Below, piece by piece: positions 24,240 through 35,640 of a stretch of DNA of 64,000 nucleotides; positions within the stretch are counted from its first letter, which is position 1; each line of letters begins with the position of its first letter. The notes under the pieces were generated by a model, which was not told where the DNA came from, made no database searches, and saw only the letters and a program-made list of their open reading frames with translations. The stretch is from Carallia brachiata (lineage: Eukaryota > Streptophyta > Magnoliopsida > Malpighiales > Rhizophoraceae). The stretch lies in contig JADCRB010000016.1 in NCBI GenBank assembly GCA_021464245.1, forward strand, positions 5,139,250 to 5,203,249. Direction: 5' to 3'. Both the position numbers and the translations under genes were made by a program.

Positions 24240-24640
24240 ATTTAAGTTTAAGCTCATAATTCTGCTTATGCTCTTAGGTCAAGCCGCCCAGTCACACACT
24301 CTTGCAGCTGCCACCTAAATTCTTAGCCCATCTCATCGTAAAATCAGCCCATCTCATCGTAAAATCTGCCTTTGTTTTTTTATTTTAATTCAAACATGAT
24401 GATTGTGAGAAGTGTTTTCGCATCATTAAAACACTATTTTGATTTTTCACCTCATTGTCCTGTTATATGTGGGATTTTGAGACGAAGAGGAGAGTTTATT
24501 CCTGATCAAAACTATTGCTTTGACAGTCCCAATAAAGGGATTTGTAGAAAAACTAACGAGATATTATACTATTTGGAGATCAATCTTGATGATGTTCTAA
24601 CTATGTTCATCGTTATGGTTTGCCAGTGAAATGATGAATT
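24240..24640 (+). repeat. Conserved module, copy a1
   Basis: The frame at 24372-24629 contains FDFSPHCPVICGILRRRGEF, IPDQNYCF, then NLDDVLTMFIVMVCQ. It is preceded by CTGCCACCTAAATTC. A 19-bp sequence, CCCATCTCATCGTAAAATC, is duplicated in tandem just upstream (about 24328-24367), but only here. Confidence 0.6.
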
Positions 24641-24879
24641 GTAGATCATGTCTCCTTCCAAATGTTCCTAGGAAAGGTCTACAAAAAGAGAAGCAAAAAG
24701 GTGCAAAGGGTTGCCACTGGCAATGAGCTATATGGCACTAGCCATGAAAAAATATTGCTATTATTGATAATGATTAAGTGGAAGTCCTAGATATCTTTGA
24801 TTAGCAGTAGAAGATGAGACACTAAAGGTAAGGGGATGTATGTGGAAAAGTTGATGAATGTATGATCATTGATGCAGAG

Positions 24880-25700
24880 AGATTTTGCAAAGAAACTAGA
24901 GAGGAATTTGCCTCCAGTTGATTAAATGTACAGAGAAGAATCATAGGATGATATCTTTGAATCACTAGAGATGATTGAGAGCCTAGATGAAGTTGACAAA
25001 GAAGGAGAAAAGAATGGGAAAGGAGATGGAATCAGGATCGAATAAGATAAACTTGATACTGATGAAACCAAGTGGAAAAAGAAAAGAAAGCAATAATTGT
25101 TGGTGAGACAAAATGAGAAAAGAATTGGTGGCTGGAAAGGAAGGACAAAGAGAGAAAGAGAATCGGTGACCGGAGGAGAAGAGACGAAAAGAGAAAGGGA
25201 ATCAGTGACTGGAGGGGAAGAGACGAAGTGAGAAAGGATAACTAGACATGCTAAACAAAAAGGAAAAGGAATTCTAAATATGGCAGCTAGTGAATGGGAA
25301 GGTAAAGAAAGGCAAACCAGTGAACAGCAAAAGTGACAAAGTAACAATGGCTCCATGGAGAGAAAAAGGATAGCTAATCACGCGAAAAAAAAGAAACGAA
25401 AAGGAATTCTAGAAATGACAGCTAGTGAAGGGGAACGTGAAGAAAGGAAAGCAATTAAAAGCAAAAGAAAAAGATTAGCAACGTATCCACGAAGAGAGAA
25501 AGAATAACAACTCGTGCTAAAGAAAAAAGGAAATGAATTCTAAAAATGGCAGCTAGTAAAAGCGAAAGGAAGTCAAGAAAGGAAAACCAATGAACAACAA
25601 AATGGAAAGAGTAATAGCATCTTCAGGGAGACAGAGGATAGCTAGTCACACTAAAAAAAAAAAGGGAAAGGAATTCTAAGAAACCATACGTTATGACTTT
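24880..25700 (+). pseudogene. Lysine/glutamate-rich gene remnant of half-unit a1
   Basis: The plus strand encodes a decayed acidic/basic stretch: IFESLEMIESLDEVDKEGEK then KGDGIRIE, a stop, and further K-rich sequence. It then dissolves into purine-rich repeats of GGAAAGGAATTCTAA. The equivalents at 38050-38520 and 60590-60780 read similarly; the last is the most intact (EMVESQDEVDKEGKK). The long minus-strand frame at 24922-25356 is the pyrimidine-rich shadow of this and is not a gene. Confidence 0.4.
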
Positions 25701-25776
25701 TTTTTACCATTCATATACACTATGTTGGTCAAGTGCCTTTTGATGAAAATTATATAATTTTAGTGTGTTGGTATGA

Positions 25777-26467
25777 CATTTTTGGAGGACGTCGACTTCT
25801 CAGTGGGCTCTTTTGGTTACCGGCACTCACCTTGTACAGGTGTTTCGGTTTTGATGGCGTTGGGGCTCTCTCTGCTAGCGTCTTGTGTTGCCCTCCTGCC
25901 CTACTTTATGTGACCGGCGTTTCTTTTCAGTTTTCTATCGACTGGGTTCGTTTGCTGTTATCGCTCATCCTCTTTCAAAGTTCTTCGGTCCTTTGCAACG
26001 TTTGGTGTTATGTGCTTTTTGATTGCGCGTTCGCAATCTTGGATTATGGTCAAATGGTTGCTGACGTCACTCTGCTATCAGTCGTTGAGGCTAATTTTGC
26101 TGTTGTCTGCCCACCTGCGACTGCAGCTGCCACCTAGTACGGTAGAGCATCTAGATCCTTCTTTCATTTGGATTGTTGTTCTGTTGGGCTTTGGCCCAGT
26201 TTCTTCTCATGCGGACCTCCTATTCCCTAGGTTGTGGGCTCGGGCTTCGGCTCCTTCCTTGGTTCATTAGGTTGCTACTTTGGACTAGTGGTGAGGCCTC
26301 TTAGTGATGGGGCTCTGTTGTGGTTAGTCTGGTGGCCTATTTTGCTTCTTCGTATGTGGGTTGTAGTGTGAGTTTATGTGGGCTCTCTTCTAAATTGGCC
26401 CTTTGTACCTTTATTTTTAGTTTAATATCATATGCTTTCTCTTTGGTAGAAAAAAAAAAAAAGAAAA
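25777..26467 (+). mobile_element. 5'-truncated LINE 3' end with poly(A)
   Basis: A GC-richer segment of about 690 bp ends in TTTAATATCATATGCTTTCT, CTTTGGTAG and a poly(A) run (about 26449-26461), as in plant L1 3' ends. Copy 3 at about 61340-61410 carries the uninterrupted site (TTGGTATGATATATACAATA), so this is an insertion. Possible short target duplications GACAT/GATAT flank it. The frame at 25733-26137 has no RT motif. Confidence 0.55.
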
Positions 26468-26958
26468 GATATATACAATATGGCACCTCAACTGTTCTAT
26501 TTTGATAGTTTTGAGACAATGCATAGGGTGGCATAGTGTGGGGTTGATTTGTTATTTTTGGATTGACATTCTGTTCGAATATATAGTTGTTTTGATGCTA
26601 GTTAGGTGTTGCTCTTCTTTATATATATAGATTTGCAGGGATGCAGCCAGAAAAGAATTTTAGGGGGGTTAATTCTGTATGTAACTTACGATAATGAAAT
26701 TAATTTATACGATAAACAATAAAAAATAATATTAGTTATTTTACCTAATAAATATTATAATTATATTTTGTTGATTTTAATATTTTAATATTACTTTTTA
26801 TTTTTTGTATGTAATTAAATGTATTTTTTTATATAAGTAATAGTTCAATCATTTAGACATTAATCTCTCATGTGATTGCACAATAGATTATCTGCGATTG
26901 TACAGAAAATAAATTTTTTGCATAACTGTTGTAACTAATAAAATTAACATTAATTTTA

Positions 26959-27462
26959 GGCTAAAATTCTAAATTGCTGCCTAACGTTTAAGCTATAGTT
27001 CAATTATAGACACAATGTTTTTTTTTTCGTAAAATCAGTCCCCAATGTTTTGGTTAAGGCCTATTTAAGGACACAACGTTTTTTTTTGGCAAAATTGGTC
27101 CCGAACGTTTTCACTGTAGAATAATTCAGTACTTTTCTGTTATCTGACTGTCTAATTTATCAAGAAGTACATAATCTGTTAGATCACCTCTTTGTTTCAT
27201 ATTTTTAATAATATTATATCTTATCAAGAGGTGGTCTAACAAATAATGTATTTCTTGATAAATTATACAGTCACATAATAGAAAAATACTGAGTTATTCT
27301 ATAGTAAAACTGTTGGGAACCGATTTTGCAAAAAAAAAAAAACATTGTCTTAATTAAACCTTAACCAAAATGTTGAGGACCGATTTTACAAAAAAAAAAA
27401 AACCGTTGTGTCTATAATTGAACCATAACTCAAACGTTAGGCACCAATTTAGGATTTTGGTC
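26959..27462. mobile_element. Palindromic MULE-type element with 9-bp TSD
   Basis: A perfect 9-bp duplication, TTAATTTTA, sits at 26950-26958 and 27463-27471. The two halves are long imperfect inverted repeats of about 240 bp. The left begins GGCTAAAATTCTAAATTG. The right, reversed, begins GACCAAAATCCTAAATTG, and both continue with CCTAACGTTT and CAATTATAGACACAA. Copy 2 has the empty site at about 39305. The RNA would form one long hairpin. No coding sequence. Confidence 0.85.
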
Positions 27463-27852
27463 TTAATTTTATAAATAAACACATGTTTAGCTATACAACG
27501 TGTTTATAGATCTTTTTTTCTTCTTTAATGTTCATTGATAATAATTTATTTTATTAAAAGATTAAATACTTCTCAAAGGACTGTGTAAAAATAAGAAAAA
27601 TTTATTCAAATATTTTTTAGAATAAATGAAATGAAATTAAAAGAACAACAAAATGTATGAGCCTTTCACATTTAATAAAATTTAATTTGAAAAGTTAAGT
27701 TGTAAACTTTGAAACTCAAAGAGATAATAAAAAAATAATTCTGAAAAAAAAAGAAAAGAAAGCAGAGAATTTTTACAAAAAGAAATAGAAAAAGAAAAAG
27801 AAGCATTTGACATTGAAAGGAAAAAAAAAAAAAAACCAATGATGTGGTTGAT

Positions 27853-27925
27853 TAGTTTCGAACTCTAGGCGGAGGAAACTGGGGAAGGGGAGTCAAAATG
27901 CCCTGCCAGCTAGACCAACTAATAA
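27853..27925 (-). repeat. tRNA-like SINE head in half-unit a1
   Basis: On the minus strand, AGTTGGTCTAGCTGGCAGGG (A-box-like) is followed by AGAGTTCGAAACT (B-box-like). The same element is present at 39700-39773 in copy 2, so it predates the duplication. A poly-T tract at about 27822-27836 would be 3' sequence on that strand. Confidence 0.4.
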
Positions 27926-27963
27926 GTTTCTCACTTGTTGACTACAAAAAATATCAATAAAAA

Positions 27964-28286
27964 GGTTTGATTTTATAGCCCCTGATTTGTCTTGATTTTT
28001 AAAAAGAGTAACCAACTGTTAAATTGTTGTAACTCAATTGATAGAAAGAGCAACAAAAGATTGAAACATAAACTCACTATATTTCTTATTACTCTTTTTT
28101 ATCATGACAGTTGTAAAAAATTGACAGTTGATTACTCTTTTCAAACAAAGACATTCAACTATCACTTTATTTTTTTATTACTCTTTTTTATTGTAGCGGT
28201 TGAAAAAAGTTGACAATTAGTTACTTTTTTCAAACATCTTGGGACAAAAATCGGGACACTTCCCTCAGGCTCTCAAACTTTTTCCT
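27964..28286. mobile_element. Small DNA element with 8-bp TSD
   Basis: Flanked by AATAAAAA at 27956-27963 and 28287-28294. Copy 2 has a single AATAAAA at the same place (about 39798), which is the empty site. The ends are loosely inverted (GGTTTGATTTTATAGCC against AGTTTGAGAGCC on the other strand). The interior has repeated TTACTCTTTT and TTGACA motifs. An 8-bp duplication fits hAT-like elements, but the ends are not canonical. Confidence 0.55.
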
Positions 28287-29420
28287 AATAAAAATCAGAG
28301 GCAAAGGGGGGCAATCGCCCCCTGCCCCCATGTCCCTTCGTCTATGTAGTTTGGATTTGCGGTAGCCGGGTTGCCAAAAAAAACTAGGCAAGAATGCTCG
28401 ATGTAGTTGAACATATAAAATAGTTTTATACTTATATGTTACGTTTAAGTAAACTTCACGTTTTCTCAATTGATCTCAATGTTGGATGATGATGAAAGTT
28501 AAATAGTGAGGTTGTGGTCAAAGCACGTTTTTCACAACTTTTCTATCTAGACATCGTAAATATTGTTGACGTTTTTTTTTTGTAACTTTAAGTTTGATGG
28601 TTTATTTTTCAGAAGAAGTCATAGTCATTTTGTAGTTCTTTAACAATGAATACAGTGAAGTAGTGAAGTACTAAAGAGATGTTGTTGGACTTGAAAATGA
28701 ATATCGATCTTCAGAGGAGTATAGAGTAAAACGTTAAACAAGGCTACTTGTTGAAAATGAACTTGGAGACTAAGAACAATCCACCAACATTTTTTTTCTT
28801 GGCATTTTCCTTTGATTTTGCGGTCGATCTTTGTTTTGGTTAGCATTGACCTAATTTTAGATATGTAAACTAATATGGACTGTCTCATCTATGTAAAATG
28901 GAAATTTTAAGTTTCTAAAATTGATTGTCTAGTAATGTATTACCTTGCAAATATAAATCTAAAATAATGTTTATGTGAAAGTTATATAAAAATTGTCTTT
29001 TAGGGGACATTTCAATTATTAGAACTTACACTTTTATTTTAAAGATTTTAAGTCTTAATTCTTATAGTAGTTAGAAGGGGTGTAGTATTCTAATTGTGTA
29101 ACTCATAACCCAATCAGCTTTTTAATAGACTAAAAAAATGACCAACATCCAAACCCAGATCTAAAGGCCATAGCAAAATGAACGTAAGACCTATTTCAAT
29201 TGGCCCATTAGGCATGAACACCGCTTCTAGCATGAAACTAATGGGGTATTTTTTTTTTTTGAAAAGCAACCTGTAATATTCATCAGCCACTGCAAGTGGA
29301 AGCAGCCCCATTTTGTGACATAGTGTCCCGAAAATGTGGATTTGAATCGTCACTGTGCTCGGTCATAATCTTCTTTATAGTAAGATTATAGGATGTCATT
29401 TTTTTTGACTAAAAAAAAAA

Positions 29421-29640
29421 GGATAAATGATTATGGCCTGACCATTTTTGTCTCGATTATTGTCTGTAATACATTATTTTTTGTGCAACAATAGCGATAA
29501 AATATGCAACAAAAAAATGATGATTTTTTTTTCTTATTTTTGTTGCACATTTTATAAACATGGTTGTAAAAAGTTTTCTACTTGTTGCATTACAGATAAT
29601 ATTTCAAATGATTTTGTTGGGTCATGTAATGGGGCCCAAT
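29421..29640. mobile_element. Small palindromic insertion private to copy 1
   Basis: Absent from copy 2 (about 41378) and from the inverted block. Inside, TCTGTAATACATT and TGTGCAACAATAG on the left pair with TCTGTAATGCAAC and TGTGCAACAAAAAT read from the right, so the insert can fold on itself. It lies between A-rich runs, so the exact target duplication is unclear. Confidence 0.45.
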
Positions 29641-31325
29641 AAAAGAAAAAAAAAACACATTTGTGGAAGTAATGGGATAGTGTTCAATAGCCAAGCTCCC
29701 CAAGAAAGGTCCCAATCGTGACTGGCACTAATAGCGACAGATGTACTTTGTGACTAAAAAGAATTTTCAGTTGCAAAAAGAAAGAAAAAAAATAAATGAA
29801 AAGTGTTGTGCAGGATAGAGAGTTGGAAGTAAAGAAAGTGATTTAATTTTGTGTTCAAAATGTTTGGATGTAAAAGAGTTTGATGAATATGATAAAATGA
29901 AAAGGTCAAAAGAAAACATTTTTCCCTTACATTTTATTTTTAAAAAAAATTCTTTTTGCTACCATTTTTGCCCTCCACTAAACGAGGCAAAGGATATGAT
30001 AGTAAGTGTGTATGCATACTGTCTTTTCTTCTAACTAAACATGCAACTTAAAGAAGTGATAAATCACTATTTTGTCCCTTTTTTTTTCTTTTTTATGGCC
30101 TCTTTATCCCTCCATTGATTTCACCATTGGAGTGTAAGCCGTTAGTGTGGATCAGTTAATCATGCATATTCAAGTCAAAGCAGTTAAGACAATTTGACTA
30201 ATTTAAAATTGTAATAAACTATTAGGTAAATTAAAATAAGTTTATGTTTTTGCGAACAAAACAAAAATAAGTTAAACAAACATAATTGGTTGACTTTGAA
30301 TATGTCAGCTTAGTGGATTTGAGAATTTTAATTCAAACCATTTTAATTATACAAACACAAAGAAAAATTACAATATAATCATATAAGAATAAGAAATTTG
30401 GAAAAAAACAAAAGATTGACAAAAAACAACAATATATATTGTTAAATCACAATCGTTCAACATAATTAAATATCAATCATTTTAACTCTAATACAACACA
30501 ACACATGAATATTAGTAGTAATTTGGTTCAGTTTGGTAGTGTATTTAAGGCAAGCCGGGTTTTTTCAAATCACTACTAATTGGTTTTATTTAAATCAACA
30601 GGTTTTAACTAGGTTAAGAGAGATTTGAGAGGTTTGACGAAAACTCTAATAAGTTATAATGCATAAACATAGATAAAAGAATATCAACATGATACAAACA
30701 TGAAGAAAGATTTAAGTCTTATAAAATTAAGTTATAATTACAATTTGAACACGACTTATATGTATGTGCAATATAAATATTGTAATAAATTTAGCATTTT
30801 TCCAAGATATGACTTCTGTTGCGTTTTGTTTTAATTTTTATTTTATTAAAAATTTTAAAAGAATATTTTTAATAAACACATAACATGACATCTTAATAAA
30901 TTATAAATCAAATTATCCAATAAAACAACAAAATAAATATTTGTTTGATTACATGAGTTTCTTTTATTAATAAACTATTTATTATTATTTACACAAGATA
31001 AAAGAAATTATTCATGTGAGTTCTAAATATTTACTAATCAAAAAATTACTATACGCCCTATTTTATTTCATTTTTTTAGTGAACATATTTTTGTGCATAT
31101 AACAATATCTCAGACCTTTCTATTTGGACCTTTTTAAATTTACAAAAAAAGAAAATCCACTTTTTTTTTTTTCTTTTTGAACGGAAATCCACTTCTAGGA
31201 CGATGAAGTTTGTCCATGGACCTAATAGATATGGGCCTAATAAATAAAAACTATGTTTGAGCCCTCATTGTTTACGATATATTTTTAAATAGTGAATTTA
31301 ATATTTAAAAGAAATTGTTATATAT

Positions 31326-31455
31326 GAGATTGAGCATTTTGTCAACTGTTTGAGGGGAGTACTTCTCAACCAGTAGGTGGAGAATTCAAATTTCACTTAA
31401 CCTCACTTACCCCTCCCCTAATACTGAATATGACTCTTTATAGATTAAAAAAAAC
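31326..31455 (+). mobile_element. SINE-like retroposon with 19-bp TSD
   Basis: Flanked by the perfect 19-bp repeat AAAAGAAATTGTTATATAT at 31307-31325 and 31456-31474. Copy 2 has it once (about 43050-43068). The insert is 130 bp, ends in ATTAAAAAAAAC, and contains a B-box-like GAATTCAAATTTC. A long target duplication plus A-rich tail shows LINE-type retroposition. Confidence 0.75.
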
Positions 31456-31509
31456 AAAAGAAATTGTTATATATAAAATCTACGATCTACTATTTAAGTT
31501 TAACATCAT

Positions 31510-31820
31510 ATCTCCACTTGTCTTCTTAGGTCAGGCTCCTCAGCCGCTTGCTCTTGGCCGTTGCCACCTAAATCTGTAGCTCATAATATGAGAAAATCCT
31601 TGCATTTTTTTCTGGATATCAATCCAAATGGTGTGTCATGTTTTGCCATCATCGAGGTACCCTTTCAATTTTTCACCTTATTATCCTGTTACGTATGAGA
31701 TTTTAAGAGGAAGAAATGAGTTTATTTCAGATCAAAATTTTGCTTTGATAGTCGAAGTGGATGGATTTTCAGATATGGAGAGAATTGTCATATTTTTGGA
31801 AATCTTGATAATGTTCTAAG
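31510..31820 (+). repeat. Conserved module, copy b1
   Basis: The frame at 31628-31819 contains FNFSPYYPVTYEILRGRNEF, ISDQNF, then a DMERIVIF segment. It is close to the inverted copy at 18095 and to 43229-43414, and more distant from the a-type modules. It is preceded by GCCACCTAAATC. Confidence 0.6.
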
Positions 31821-33172
31821 TAAATTAATGCTTACAAAAAACACAAGCGGGCTCATTATCAACGTGATTGAGGGAGCACCAAGCATTACCTTTCACATTA
31901 AAATTTTTTTTCCCATGATGTATATCAGTAGTAACATTATAATTAGTATTACTAAAAGCAATTTTGCATCTAATCTCAGCATGCATGTCATGGTTGTTTG
32001 AAATTTTCGACAAATTTAGAAGAATGAAGATCAAGGGAAAGAGAATAAGATTTACTAGTTTTCGTGGGATGTAGCCACGAACAATCTCAAAAGATTCTTA
32101 CAAGTGGACCGATTAACATAATTATTATAGGTAAACTTAGCTGTTTATTCTAAATGGCCAATGTGAGCAACAACAATAAAGAAACAACATGTCTAATCAG
32201 AGTGGATAAATTATACCAAGGCAGCAAAGGCAAGGGGTGCAATCATGAGAGATTGAAGTCACTCTTGTTGGTAAGAATTTACTTACTTCAATGTGACGAA
32301 AAGTGGATGCTCGGGCATAAAAACTGTTCTTGTTGTTCCTCATCTATTTCTTACCATCTTTATTGTACCCTGTCTATGTTTTGGTATTTTCCCATCCCAA
32401 TAGGCCCAAAACAGATGCCTCTCTTTCTGTTTTTTTTTTTACTTTTTTTTTGGGAATTCATTTTTTCTGTGATGTTTTCTAATTTCAATTTAAAATGAAC
32501 ATTCATTAGATGGGATGAGGCCCTCCAGCCTTTCAGTGTGAGATTGGTCAACGAAGGGTGGCTCTTCTTTTCCTACCTCAAATTGTCAATGAGGTGAGAG
32601 TGCCACTGGCAAGCTGCCTTTAAGAGTTCTACTTTTAGTTCTGTTTTGTGAGCATGATATGCAATCATACTTGCTTGTGTATGTTCCTTCGGCTTATAAT
32701 TCCGCTCTGTATGTTGGCACTTGGCAAGGACTTTTGGAGCTAGTTTTGTCTATTTTTTAATCATAGTCAGTGGAGTTAGTAGGATGTTTGCTTTAAACCC
32801 CATATATATAGTCTTCTGTTTGGAATTGAATTTAACAGAAAACCTTCCCCTTCCATTATTCTTAATCGTTGACATTAATTGTATGACTGTTTCCATACAA
32901 GACTTAGATATACTTTGAAAGAAAGATTTTGGGAGCATTTTCTAGTGTCTAGAATACTAACTACTTGAATAATTGTATTCAATGTTCAACCCTCTCTGTT
33001 CAGCGATATGGTGCTATGCAAATTGTATCTCTTATTACGGTTTTATATCAAGAATTGCTGGCATATTCTAATTGTATATCGATGATATTTTATTTTCCAG
33101 ATAATGCTTATCTTATTTTATTTTCTAAATGTATAATAATTTGATATCCATACAATTTACATGGTCAGGTTC

Positions 33173-33310
33173 CATTAGAAGGAAGCGAAATACAAGTCTA
33201 TCGCATGATAGGGAAGAGGGAGACGCATTCAAAGGCAAAAAAATTCTATGCTCGAGAGGCAAACCTCGTCTAATCCAAGGAGGAACAACTAGTGCGACAA
33301 GAAAACAACG
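33173..33310 (+). pseudogene. Broken counterpart of the 16788-16925 exon (copy b1)
   Basis: After a CAG that could be a splice acceptor, the plus strand reads QVYRMIGKRE and then, with frameshifts, FKGKKILCSRGKP and LIQGGTTSATRKQRS. The equivalent in copy 2 is at 44750-44900. The family is unknown. Its presence in three blocks shows it belongs to the ancestral unit and is not a recent insertion. Confidence 0.4.
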
Positions 33311-34002
33311 AAGCTTATTTCAGTGTGTCGATATGATATACAATATGTTGGGACTTGCTATCTTTATATTTCACATATAGATGCATTCTTTAATCACAAC
33401 TCCTTAAAATTATGCCAGAATTTAGAAAAAAAAAATGGTAACAATTTATTAGCATATGGTTATTTATTAAAGAATTTTCTTACTTTCGAGCATATGAATT
33501 TATTAGCATATGGTTGTTTATTAATAATATCCCACCAGAATTAGTTGTCTTACATATCTTGGTTGTTTTGATGATTACAAGATTTGGGGAGCATAGCAGT
33601 TTTGAGCTTAAAAGTTCAGCAAAGAGTCATGTTCTTTGCTTGGAATTAGTATTCAATTTCATTCAGAATGGTAAATGTAAAAATACTATTGTAGAAACAT
33701 GAATTTCTCGCTCTGTAAAGTTTCCTCCGTTATACTTTGCCAATTGCAAAATATGTCTTCCCATGCGATATAGAAGATGGTTGTTACTTTTTTGCTTGTT
33801 ATATTTTGTGGTTTCTAGATCATAAGATCTATGTGGTTCTGGAATTACATCAATTCTTTCACTGGTCCTTATTTTGATCCTTGGCTGATCTTTTTGCATA
33901 TCAATACTTTCAATTGTAGAGGCACTACTAATGAGAACAACCAAAAACAAATGCAGCTTATCATTTCTTTCCCTTCTCAATGCCTAATCAAAAGCAGACT
34001 TT

Positions 34003-34020
34003 CTCTCTCTCTCTCTCTCT
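34003..34020. repeat. (CT)9 microsatellite
   Basis: The paralogous site in copy 2 (45579-45592) has (CT)7. Confidence 0.9.
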
Positions 34021-34370
34021 GTGCAAGTTTCTATACTTGATTGTACTCAAAACATGTCTTTTGAAGCTTGTTTTGCCGAAGTTTTTTCTTATCAATACAC
34101 TTCTTTTGGTAACCTAAAGATGCAAGACATTAACTTATAAAGGTGTCATCTAATCCTAGAGGGAGTTGGTGTGATCTGTGGCCTTGGTTGAATTAACTGT
34201 CTCTTCTACATTCTTCAATAAGCATGTCTACATAGTATTACTAATTAATTACCCTTTGGACTTGGTGTGATGTACTACATGTCCATATATGTTCTATTAG
34301 TTGGAAATGTTTTCTTCTATTGTTGGGCAAATAATGTTAGGATGTAGTTATTTCCATGTAGTATTTTTTA

Positions 34371-34732
34371 GGGTTAATATCTAAAAAAATTATGACCTTT
34401 GCGTAAATTAACGAATATAATATCACTTTTAAAAATTCACAATTTAGGTTCTGTAAGAATTTTTCTTAATAAATATATCATTCCCTCTAGCTTAATGGAC
34501 AAAATTTGTCAGATGTAGTGATTTGTTGCAATGATGTGAACTAGATGCTTACATATGATATAAAAACATGACAACAAGAATTCACGTTAGATTCATAAAA
34601 TGAACATTAAAGTTGACAGTATGCTAGATTTATTATAAAAAATTCCTACATAATCTAGATTGTAAATTTTTAAAGTTGATGGTGTATTTATTAATTTATG
34701 CAAATTGATGATTTCTTTTTTAAAATTAACCC
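34371..34732. mobile_element. Foldback MULE-type element with 9-bp TSD
   Basis: The ends are GGGTTAAT and ATTAACCC. The 9-bp flanks are TATTTTTTA (34362-34370) and TATTTCTTA (34733-34741), one mismatch. The terminal inverted repeats are over 90 bp; both sides read TTTGCGTAAATTAA / TTTGCATAAATTAA and TTTAAAAATTCACAAT / TTTAAAAATTTACAAT. Copy 2 lacks it (about 46105-46120). The transcript would be a hairpin. Confidence 0.8.
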
Positions 34733-35014
34733 TATTTCTTAGCTAAGAAGCACTTTCATGTAAAAGTTAAAACAATTTGATGGGTCATTTCATTGCTAAT
34801 GACCAAGGATAAGAAATAAAGGATAAGTGAATGATCTCTTGAATTCTTAATCCACTTTCCCTACTAGGCCCCCTGAAATAGTTACAAAAAGCCAAAAATA
34901 AGAGCAAAACAATTACCGCTACAAAAAATAAACAATGAGATAAATTTGCTACAATGCAACATCAAAATATGATTTGGTCATAATTTTTTAAAACTAAACC
35001 AAATGCAATGGTTC

Positions 35015-35160
35015 TTTTTTTTTTTTTTTTTTGCCTTTGAAAATGGTCATAACCTTTATATACATTGAAAGAAGGGGATTAGTAAGAGGTGAGTACCTAG
35101 TAAAGCTACATCCCAATTGAGCATAATGTTTAGTAACCGGTTAGACTATATCTCCTAGGT
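35015..35160 (-). mobile_element. SINE-like retroposon, minus orientation
   Basis: Flanked by AATGCAATGGTTC (35002-35014) and AATGCAATGTTCC (35161-35173). It starts with an 18-base poly-T, the A tail on the other strand. Copy 2 (about 46390) has the uninterrupted site. The 146-bp size fits a SINE, but no clear pol III boxes were found. Confidence 0.6.
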
Positions 35161-35420
35161 AATGCAATGTTCCAATGAGAAAAAATGCCACTTGAAAACA
35201 CAAGAATCTTTTTGGTTGCATCGATGGACCAACAGCACCACATTAAAATTTTAGTTCAGACAGAAAAAGAAAATAAGGAAGTTTCTAAAATTGGGTGTCT
35301 AGTGATGTGTTACCTACCAAATATTAGCCCTAGTGAATGTTTGAGTGAAAGAGCTAGAAAAAGGCCATAAAATACCCAGACCAAGAGGTTGGAGCTAAAT
35401 GAAAATAAAGCTTATTTCAG

Positions 35421-35640
35421 GGAAGGAAATCAATCTACTGATTAGCTAGCCAAGTCTCGTCTAGAATATCCTCTAGGGATGCATGAGCTCCCCTAGCCTC
35501 TTAAAGGTCTATGTTTGTCTTGGATCATGATAGACAGGGAGTGCAGCGGCCTCGTTTGGGGGTTGCAGAGAGTAATGCCCAACCCTAACTCTATTGTAAA
35601 TGTGCAACAACCTACCTCAGGATCAAAATAAAAGAAAAAC
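35421..35640 (+). mobile_element. 220-bp retroposon with 16-bp TSD
   Basis: Flanked by the perfect 16-bp repeat ATAAAGCTTATTTCAG at 35405-35420 and 35641-35656. It ends in CAAAATAAAAGAAAAAC. It is more GC-rich than its surroundings (GTGCAGCGGCCTCGTTTGGG inside). Copy 2 has no insert here (about 46875). The source of the insert is unknown. Confidence 0.7.

Noticed and set aside
24922..25356. 144-codon Ser/Phe-rich minus-strand ORF (and its copy-2 and copy-3 counterparts)
   Set aside because: It is the pyrimidine strand of a purine-rich repeat; the plus strand has the more protein-like, Lys/Glu-rich remnant.
25733..26270. Two plus-strand ORFs of 134 and 86 codons
   Set aside because: They fall in the truncated LINE tail. 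No RT, endonuclease or zinc motif is present, and copy 2 does not keep them open.
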